Of a stretch of DNA of 46,362 bases, positions 6,595 through 15,400 are shown piece by piece. This stretch comes from Paracraurococcus ruber (GTDB lineage Bacteria; Pseudomonadota; Alphaproteobacteria; Acetobacterales; Acetobacteraceae). Below the pieces are notes generated by a model. That model was not told the origin of the DNA. It searched no databases and worked only from the letters and a program-made list of their open reading frames with translations. Where the stretch lies: contig NZ_SMOA01000021.1 in NCBI RefSeq assembly GCF_004353985.1, positions 1-46,362 of the forward strand, read 5' to 3'. Position 1 is the first letter of the stretch; each line of letters opens with the position of its first letter. The translations under genes were made by a program, and so were the position numbers.

Positions 6595-8223
6595 ATGCGC
6601 CGTGCCGGCCCCCTTCCCGCGGTCCTGGCGCTGGTGCTGGCCGCCCTGCTGGTGCCGGTGGCCATCACCCATCTGCCGCCGCTCTACGACTACCCCAACC
6701 ATCTCTCGCGGCTCTGGCTGATCGGCGGCGGGGCGGCCACGCCGCCGCTGTCCGGCATCTACGCCGTGGAATGGTCGGCGCTGACCAATATCGGCATCGA
6801 CCTGCTGGCGGTGCCGCTGACCCGGATCTTCCCGGCCGAGGCGGTGGCGAAGCTCTATCTCGGCCTCGGCATCGTCCTGGTGCCGCTGGGCGCGGCGCTG
6901 CTGCACCGGGCGCTGCATGGCCGGCTGCACTGGTGGTCCCTGGCCTTCCCGGTGCTGGTCTGGAACGGCGCGGTGCTGGCGGGCTTCCTGAATTTCCAGA
7001 TCGCCATGGGCCTCGCTTTGGTCTTCGCCGCCGCCGATCCCTGGCTGGCGCGGCGCGGCCAGGCGGCGCTGCTGCCGGCGCGGGCGCTGGCCGCGGCGCT
7101 GCTGGTGGTGGTGCACCTGTTCGGCCTGGTGTTCTATGCCGCCCTGCTCTGCGGCCTGGCGCTGGGACCGGACCTGCGGGCGCTGCGCCACCGCGCCGGG
7201 CTGCGCGCCGCGGCGCTGCGCCTGTTGCCGGTGGTCGGCCTGGTGGTGCTGGTGCTGGGCGCCTTCCTGCTGACCGCCCCCGCCCTGCCGGGCGCGCATG
7301 CGGCGGCGAATGCCGGCTCCGTGCTCGGCGACATCCGCGCCGGGCTGGAGACGCTGTTCGCCCGACACAAGCTGAAATCGGCGCTGTCCTGGATCTGGAC
7401 CTACCACCTGCCGACGGATGCGGCGGTGCTGCTGCTGCTGGCCGTGCCGCCGGCGCTGGCCCTGTGGCGCGGCCGGCTGCATGCGCATGGCGGGCTGCTG
7501 CTGGTGGCGCTGGCGCTGGTGCTGCTGTTCCTGGTCACGCCCTTCCGGCTAGCCGGCACCTTCTGGGTGGACCGCCGCTTCGCCTATATGGCGCCCTTCG
7601 TGCTGGCGGTGGCGCTGCGGCCCGAGGTGCCGGCGGCGCTGCTGCGGCCGGCCGCGACGCTGCTGCTGGCGCTGGGGCTGGGCCGCGCCGGCTTCATCGG
7701 CCTGGCCTGGCAGGCGCGGCAGGCGGATGTGGCGGCGGTGGAGCGCGTGCTGGCGCTGGTGCCGCCGGGCGCCGCCATCCTGCCCTTCACCCATGTGCCG
7801 CCGCCGCGCGACTACGGTCCTTTCGGCCGGCATTTCAGCGGCGGCGAGCCGAGCTACGGCCACTACCCCACCATCGCAATCCGCACCCGCCAGGCCTTCG
7901 TGCCGACGCTGTTCACCGCCCGCGGCAAGCAGCCGCTGCGCGTGCTGCCGCCCTGGAACGGCATCGCCGTGCCAGAGGGCTGGCTGGTGACGCCGAACAT
8001 CCTGGCGGATGCGGAGTTGCAGCGCCGCATGGGGTGGGAGGCGCCCTATGCCCGGCTCTGGCGCGAGCGCTTCGACTACATCCTGGTGGTGAATGCCGAC
8101 ATGCCGGACCATTACGGCCCCTTCCGGCCGCCGGAGGGCGTGGCGCTGCTGGCCGACGCGGGCTTCGCGCAGCTCTGGCGCATCGACCGCAGCCCGCCGG
8201 CGGCGACCGCTGCGCGGGAGTGA
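6595..8223 (+). CDS. Polytopic membrane protein, possible GT-C glycosyltransferase
   Basis: A 542-residue protein with about ten hydrophobic segments. The first is at residues 7-25, followed by a short periplasmic loop with YDYPNHLSRLW. Acidic/aromatic motifs in the first loop are typical of GT-C enzymes that use polyprenyl-phosphate sugars, but I cannot assign a family from this. The C-terminal part (from about residue 390) is soluble and contains PPRDYGPFGRHFSGGEPSYG and FDYILVVNADMPDHYGP. It ends three bases from the convergent polyprenol-phosphate glycosyltransferase gene. Joint work in adding a lipid-carried sugar to a periplasmic acceptor is therefore a reasonable inference. The start has only a weak SD. 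Confidence 0.7.
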   Translation: MRRAGPLPAVLALVLAALLVPVAITHLPPLYDYPNHLSRLWLIGGGAATPPLSGIYAVEWSALTNIGIDLLAVPLTRIFPAEAVAKLYLGLGIVLVPLGAALLHRALHGRLHWWSLAFPVLVWNGAVLAGFLNFQIAMGLALVFAAADPWLARRGQAALLPARALAAALLVVVHLFGLVFYAALLCGLALGPDLRALRHRAGLRAAALRLLPVVGLVVLVLGAFLLTAPALPGAHAAANAGSVLGDIRAGLETLFARHKLKSALSWIWTYHLPTDAAVLLLLAVPPALALWRGRLHAHGGLLLVALALVLLFLVTPFRLAGTFWVDRRFAYMAPFVLAVALRPEVPAALLRPAATLLLALGLGRAGFIGLAWQARQADVAAVERVLALVPPGAAILPFTHVPPPRDYGPFGRHFSGGEPSYGHYPTIAIRTRQAFVPTLFTARGKQPLRVLPPWNGIAVPEGWLVTPNILADAELQRRMGWEAPYARLWRERFDYILVVNADMPDHYGPFRPPEGVALLADAGFAQLWRIDRSPPAATAARE

Positions 8224-8226
8224 GGC

Positions 8227-9318
8227 TCAGCCGCCGGCGCGACGGCCCGGCGGCACATCCTGGTCGTTCGCCGCCACCACCTCCAGCCCGCGCACAGCGT
8301 CCCAGACCTCCCGCTGCATGCCGGGGGCGAGGCCGCTGAACTCCATGGGCAGGCGGTGGTCGGCGCCGCCCGCCACCACGCGGTCGATGAGGAAGAGCGG
8401 CCGTGCCTTGGCTTCCTGGAACAGGCGGCCGACATATTCGCCCTGGATGCCGAGCACGATGAGCTGCACCGCGCCGAAGACCACGATGGCGGTCATGGTG
8501 CTGGACCAGCCGATGACGGTCGCCCCCAGCACCCATTGCCACAGCGTGTAGAGCAGCAGCAGCAGGCCGAGCCCGGCGGCGATCAGCCCGAGATAGGTGG
8601 CGTAGCGCAGCGGCCCGACCGAGAAGCTGGTGATCGCATCCACCGCGAACTGGATCATCTTGCGCAGCGGGTACTTGCTGTGGCCGGCGAAGCGCGACTG
8701 CCGTTCGTATTGCAGCGCCACCTGCCGTCCGCCCACCCAGCTGACCAGCCCGCGCAGGAAGCGCTGCCGTTCCGGCATCGCCACCAGCACGTCCACCACG
8801 CGGCGGCGCATCAGCCGGAAATCGCCGGTGTCGCGCGGGATCGGCACGGCGGCCAGCCGCGACAGCAGCCGGTAGAAGGCGAAGGCGGTGGCCTTCTTGA
8901 ACCAGGTCTCGGCATGGCGGGCGGTGCGCTGGCCGAAGACCACGTCCGCGCCCTCGTCCATCCGGGCCATCATCGGCGCCAGCAGCTCCGGCGGGTCCTG
9001 CAGGTCGGCGTCGATCAGCATCACCCGGCCGCCGCGCGCCAGCGCCAGGCCGGCGCTGGCCGCCAGCTGGTGGCCGTGGTTGCGCATCAGCCGCACGCCG
9101 ACGACATGCGGGTCCTGCCGCGCGATCTCCTCGATCAGCCCCCAGGTCCCGTCGCGGGACCCGTCATCCACCAGCACGATCTCGAAGCTGTCGCCGCAGC
9201 TCCCGCGTGCCGCGGCGGCGGCGCGCTGGTGGAATTCGCGGAGGCATTCCGCTTCATTGTAGCAGGGGGCGACGATGCTGACGGCGGGAGCCCCGCCGGA
9301 TGTGCTGCTGCTGTCCAT
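8227..9318 (-). CDS. Polyprenol-phosphate glycosyltransferase (GtrB/DPM1-like, GT2)
   Basis: A GT2 enzyme of 363 residues that should move a sugar from a nucleotide donor onto polyprenyl phosphate at the inner membrane. The start at 9318 (MDSSSTSGGAPAVSIVAPCY) is chosen because upstream residues do not fit the fold. VSIVAPCYNEAECL (13-26), the VDDGSRDGT loop (50-58), and DADLQDPPEL (103-112, the metal-binding DxD) are clear. RDTGDFRLM (162-170) is the family's second signature. Two C-terminal membrane helices (about 240-262 and 273-297) give the GtrB layout. The sugar is unknown. It lies convergent to the polytopic protein at 6595-8223 and downstream of the RTX gene. Confidence 0.88.
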   Translation of the reverse strand: MDSSSTSGGAPAVSIVAPCYNEAECLREFHQRAAAAARGSCGDSFEIVLVDDGSRDGTWGLIEEIARQDPHVVGVRLMRNHGHQLAASAGLALARGGRVMLIDADLQDPPELLAPMMARMDEGADVVFGQRTARHAETWFKKATAFAFYRLLSRLAAVPIPRDTGDFRLMRRRVVDVLVAMPERQRFLRGLVSWVGGRQVALQYERQSRFAGHSKYPLRKMIQFAVDAITSFSVGPLRYATYLGLIAAGLGLLLLLYTLWQWVLGATVIGWSSTMTAIVVFGAVQLIVLGIQGEYVGRLFQEAKARPLFLIDRVVAGGADHRLPMEFSGLAPGMQREVWDAVRGLEVVAANDQDVPPGRRAGG

Positions 9319-9353
9319 GCGCCTGCGACCGATGCCGCACAGGCGATAGGATC

Positions 9354-9394
9354 GGCGCCGCCGCCGGGCAATGCACGTTGCCCGGCGCGGCGCC
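9354..9394 (-). terminator. Strong GC hairpin after the RTX gene
   Basis: CCGGGCAA/TTGCCCGG forms a perfect core around the loop TGCACG, extended on both sides by GGCGCCGC-type arms with a small bulge. It lies 7 bases past the RTX stop codon on the minus strand. There is no T run. Confidence 0.5.
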
Positions 9395-9400
9395 GGCCCG

Positions 9401-12400
9401 TCAGAAGATCCAGTCGGCGCCGGGCGCCGGGGCGGGCGCCACGACCGGGTTGCGGGCCAGTAGGACCAGGTCGTCCACCGACCAGCCGCCGGACTGCCCG
9501 ACCAGCGACCCGAAGGTGATCCGGTCCGCGCCGGCGGCGGCGAAGGCGGCGAAGAAGCCGCCGGCATCGAAGCCGCCGGCCGCGCCGTTCACCAGCACCG
9601 TGCCGGCGCGGAAATCGACCTTCACCGCCGTCCCGTCCGCCAGGTCGCCCAGCACCAGCTCCCCGGCCGAGGCATCCTGCACGAAGCCGCCGCGCGCCGC
9701 GCCGTTGGTGTCGCGCATCGTCACGCCGTCGCTGTCCAGCACTACGCCGACCGCGCCGCCGGTGGTGCGGACGACGAAGCTGGCGGCATCCAGCGTGCGG
9801 CCCTGCTGCAGGGCGAAGCCGATGCTCTCCCCGCCGTTCAGCCGCTGCGCATTGCCGCCCAGGTCCCAGCCGGTGCCGCCGAGGAAGCCGAAGCCGAGCG
9901 GGCCGGAGAAGGTGACGAAATTCGCCGGGCCGTCGCCTTCGGTCACCGCCGGTGCCAGGATGTTCGGGTTGGCCGGGCCGAGGCCGGTGATGACGACCGG
10001 GTCGTCCGCCGCATCCAGCGTGCGGGTCACGTCGCTGATGCGGCCGCCGCCCGCCATGTCCGCCAGGTTCGCCGCCACCACGCCGGGGCCGACGCGCAGG
10101 TCGCCGGTGCTGTCCGCCCGGCCGGTCTGCGCGCCGTCGATGCCGTCCGACAGGTCGATGCCCAGCGCGGTGACGGCCGGGGCCTTGCCGCGGAAGGCCA
10201 GCAGCTGCTGCCATTCGCTGCCGGTGAAGTCCAGCACCGCCGGCCCGCCGCCCTCATAGCCGGGCACGGTCTTGGCCGGCAGGCTGCGGGTGGCGAGTTG
10301 CGCCGCGTCCGTCACCGCCTCGAATTGCGGGCCGGTGCTGCCGCCATTCTCGAAGCCGACGGCGCGGATGCCGAACCAGAGCTGCTCGACCGCGAAGGGC
10401 ACTTCCTGCACCGGCAGAACGATGGTCGGCTGGTCTTCCGGCAGGGTGCCGCCATCGACCGTCACATCCACCTTCTCGACCCGGTCGCCGTCATCCTTGA
10501 AGTCCTGCGGCGCCTTGACGTCGATGTTGCGCTTCGTCGGCCCGTCCGGGTCGAACACGATGGTCACCGGCCTGCCGGGGCCGTTGCCCAGGTCGATGCC
10601 GTCGGTCGGGTCCAGCGTGACCGTGACCGGCGCGTCCAGCCGGCCGCCGGGCGGCACCGTCACCTCCACATGCAGCGTGCCGGTGCCGCCTTCCTTCAGC
10701 GGGCCTTCCGGGCTGCGGATGATCACATCCGGCTTCCAAAAGCCCTTCAGGCTGCCGCCGCGCACCAGGATGGCGCTGTCCAGCAGCGCGTCGCGCACAT
10801 CCTCCACCTCGATCCGCAGCTCGTTCACCTCCCCGGCCTTCACCGGGGCGACGAAGCGCAGCACCTTGCTGTAGGCATCGGCGCGGGTCTCCGCCGCGGC
10901 CGGGCCGGTGCCGACCGGGTTCAGCACCAGGTCGCTGCCGCGCTGCGGGCTGCTGCCGAACAGGTTGAGGTAGCTGAGCGCGATGCCCTGCCCACCGGGC
11001 GGGGCATAGAGGTTGTCGATGGTGGCGAAGGACCCGTCGCTGAGCCTCGCCAGGTTGGCGCCGTTCACCTTGATGCGGAAGCTGTCGTTGAAGCCGGACT
11101 GCGCCCATTCCGTCAGCTCCTCCGTCGCCAGCGCGAATTCGAAGGCGATGGCGTTGACCGAGGCATCCGGGGTGAAGCGGTAGACCAGCGCGGTGCTGTC
11201 GCCATCGAGGCCCGGCAGGCCGAGATCGGTGCTGAGATCGGCCTTCGGCGCGAGCCGGTTGGAGGACGCGGTGATGCCGGCCGAGAGCTGTTCGCCGGCG
11301 CCGCCGAATTCCACGGCGTAGAGGTAGAGCGGCCCGTCGCCGGGCAGCGCCGCCTTCAGGTCGAAGCCGATCGACCCGCCATCGCCGAGGGTGAGGGCGC
11401 CGAACCCGCCGGACCCGTCGACCGCCAGCGGGTTGCGGCCATCGATGGCATCGAGCGTCGCCTGGGCGAAGACCGGCAGGCCGTTGAGCGCGCCGAGCAG
11501 GTCGCGTGCATTGATGAAGTCGCCCGGGCCGCTGGTGGGCCGCTGGGTGCCGGGGATGAATCGCACATTCGCGGCGTCGAAGGCGAAGGCGTCGAGCCGC
11601 GGCAGGCTGCCGAGATCCGCCACCGAGGCGAGGTTGACGCGGCTGAGGAAGACCGCGTCGAGGTCGAAGCCGCTGGCGATGCCGTTGGCGCCGCCGCTGC
11701 CGGCGCTCTGGTCCTTCAGGATCAGCGAGTTGAGGTCGAAGCCGAGGCTCGACAGGTCCGCCTTGAACAGCCGCGCGGCCTGCGCATTCGCGGTGGTGAT
11801 GTCGCCGACCAGGGTGAAGGGGCGGTTCACGCTCTGGATGGCGCTGGTGCCGCCATCCTCCTCGTTCGGCCCGGCCAGGTCGGCGACCCGGCCGGTGGAG
11901 AGCACGATGCCGGAGCCGAGGCCGAAGGGATCGCCGTCGAAGGTGCCGAAGGCAATGGAGCTGCCTTCGAGGAGAAGCTGGCCACCGCCGATGCCGGCCG
12001 CGCCGCCGGCGAAGAGCGCATCGCGCAGCACCGTCGTGTCGCCGGTCTGCGTCACCCAGGCGGCGGGGGCGGCGCTGGCCGCCAGGGCGGCGCGGCCCGC
12101 CGGGGACGGGGCGGGCGCGATCGGCGCCGCGCCGGGCTCCAGCGGCGTGTCGAAGCGCGCATCGGCGATCGCCAGCTCCGCCGAGACGGCGACGCCATCG
12201 GTGTTCAGCGCGCCGCGCTGCGCCGTGGTCAGCAGGGAGTCGAGCGTGCCGTAGCGGATATAGGGCGCGGTCAGGCTGAGCCCGGTGACGCCCTGGATCT
12301 CGGCGATGAGCTCATCGGCCGCCGAATTCACCCCGATCTCGAACCCGCTGCCGAAGCCGAGGCCGTCCCGCAGATAGAGGAAGGTGGAACCGCCCTGCTC

Positions 12401-15400
12401 GACCAGCCGGTAGTTGGCGGCAGTGCCCCCCAGCTGCAGCCGGTCGCCCTCCGCCACGTCGAAATCGGTGACGACGGCGCGGTTGTCGGTGGAGAAGAAG
12501 CTGCTGAAGATCGACCCGTCGCTGTCGGTGTAGAGCACCACCGGGCTGGCCGAGAAGAACCGGTCGAAGCCGAGGACGAAGGTATCCGCATCCGCGCCGC
12601 CGGTCAGCCGGTCCACCTCCCTGACATCGGTGATGGTGTTGTTGGCGAAGCTGCGGATGGAGGTGACCGCGCCGCCGATCAGGATGTCGCTGCCGGCGCC
12701 GCCCAGCAGCGTATCGCTGCCGGTCTTGCCCCAGAGCAGGTCGTCGCCGTCGCGCCCTTCCAGGATGTCGGCGCCGCGGCGGCTGGCCGTCCCTTCCTCG
12801 AACCCGCGGTCGCGGCCGAGCAGCAATTCGGTGCCGGCCAGGATATCGCCGAAGCCGGTGCCAATGACCGACAGCCGCTCGATATTGGTGAAGGTGACGC
12901 CATCCGGGCCGACCACATAGGTGCCCGAATTGGTCTCGAGCGGCACCTCGACCTGGCCGGCCTCGGAATCCGGGTTCCCGGTGAGGAAGAAGTAGGGCGT
13001 CGTGCTGATGCCGGTGCGGCCGATGGCGGCCTGCTCCGCGCCGCTGTAGTCCAGCACCAGCAGGTCGCCCGGGTTGCGCAGGATGAACGCACCATCCTCG
13101 CCGTCGAGGAAGCCGAGGAAATTGCTGTCGCCTTCCGGCAGCGCCTCGGGGCCGAATTCCAGCCCGCCATCGACGAAATCCGTCCCCAGCCCGGGGCGGA
13201 TCTCGTCGACGCCGGCGCCGGTGGAGATGATGTTGTCCACCCGGCCCTGCTGCTCGACCAGGTCGTCGCCGAAGCCGGTGGCGATGGCGATGGCGCCGAG
13301 GACCTCGAAATTCCGCACCACTGTGCCGTTGGCCAGCAGCAGGTTCACGCCGTTGAACTCGGCCGTGCCGTCGGTGCCCACCAGGATGATGTCCTGGAAG
13401 GACTGGCCGGCGGAGAAATGCAGCAGGTCGATGCCGCGGCCGCCATCGAGGAAACGCACCACCTCCGGCGCGAAATCGGTCAGGGTGCGGCTGAGCGTGG
13501 TGCCGGACCCGACGGTGTCATTGCCCGCGCCGGCCAGCACCTGGTCGGACCCGGTGCCGGCCAGGACGAAGTCGTCGCCGTCCTGCGTCACCACCACATC
13601 GTCGCCGCTGCCGGCGAAGACCTGGTCGGCGACGCGAGTGCCGACGACGCTCAGGGATTCGATGTTGGAGAACACGACGGCGTCGAACAGCCCGTCGCCG
13701 CGACCCCGGACGATGAAGCCGGGGGCAAGGAAGCTGGTGGAATAGCCGCCGAACAGCCCGCCGCCGGTATCCTCGACCGAGTAGTCGATGAACATCCGGT
13801 CGTTGCCGCCGAGGCCGTCGACCACGTCGCCGAACACCGCGGTGCGGCTCAGCCCCGGATAGATCCAGTTGCTGCCGTCGTCGCCGACCAGGACATCGCT
13901 GAAGCCGGAGCCGTAGAGATCCTCGACCGAGAGGAAGGTGTCGCCCTGCGCATCGGCGAAGGCGCCGGTATTCGCCGCCAGGTTGACCGAGACCGCGCCG
14001 GGCGATTCGCGGTAGTCGGCGGCGTCGAAGCCGGCGCCGCCCGACAGGGCATCCGCCCCGGCATTGCCGGCCAGCGTGTCGTTGCCGCCGCCGCCCGCGA
14101 TCAGGTCGCTGCCGCCGCGGCCCCAGATGCGGTTGTAGCCGGCATCGCCCGCCAGCTGGTCGCCGGAATTGGTGCCTTCCAGGTCCTCGATGCTGCTGTA
14201 CTCGGGCCGGTCGACCAGGACCGGCCGGCCGAGCGTGTCGATCCCCGGCACCTGCGCCCGGGTCACCGGGTCGGCGCCGCCCGGCAGCCCGTCCAGCCGC
14301 GCCACGACGCCGCCATCCGCCTTGCGGATATAGCTCAGCAGGTCGCGCTCGGCGCTGCCCAGCAGCCCGCCGCCATTGATCTCTACGGCGCCGCCGAAGG
14401 CGTAGATGGTGTCCGCCCCCTCCCCGCCGCGCAGCCTGTCTGCCCCGCCGCCGCCGGTCAGGACATCATTGCCGAACCAGCCATCCAGGATGTTGTCGGC
14501 GCCGTTGCCCGTCAGCTCGTCGTCCCAGGCGGTGCCGGCGACATTCTCGATGCTGAGGTAACGGTCGCCCTGGGCATGGCCGTCCCAGCCGCGGCCCTGC
14601 GCCAGGTCGACGCGGACGCGATAGTTGCTCTCGAAATAGGCGGTGGAATCGGTGCCGCCATCGCCCTGCAGGTTGTCAGCCCCCGCGCCGCCCTGCAGCT
14701 GGTCGTCCAGCCCGCCGCCATAGAGCAGGTCGTTGCCGTCGCGGCCATTCAGCCGGTTCACCGCATTGGCGGCGCCGAACACCGTGTCGTCGAAATTGGT
14801 GAGGATGAACTCCTCGGCATTGCGGATGACGTCGCCCTGCGCGTCGCCGAGCTGGCCGATGAAGGTGTTGTTCGGCCCCGGCTGGGCCAGCAGGCGCACG
14901 CCGGTCGGGCTGTTCTCGTAGCTGACCTGGTCGAAGCCGTCGCCGGCATCCAGCAGGTCGGCGCCGGCGCCGCCCTCGAGCAGGTCGTTGCCCTCGTCGC
15001 CGAAGATCTCGTCATTGCCGGCATTGCCGTAGAGCCGGTCGTCGCCGGCCGGGCCGGCGCCCAGGTCGCCATGCAGGGTGTCGTTCCCCGCGCCGCCCAC
15101 CACCAGGTCGCCATCGGCGCCGCCGGCCAGGTCGGCATTCACCGTCACATCGGCCGAGACCACCACATAGTCCCGCCCCGCCCCCATGCGGGCGAGGATC
15201 AGCGTCGGGTCGGGCTTGCCGCCGAGCGCGGCGCCGAAGGCCTTGGTGAGGGTATAGGCCTCCACCGCCAGCGCGCCGGGGATGCGGTTGCCATCGGCAT
15301 CCACCGCATAGCCGACCCGGAAGCTCTCGTCGCCATCGGTGCCGGCGACGTCGTTGATCTGCCGGAAGCCGGCGCGCTCGCCGGCATTCAGCGCCAGGGT

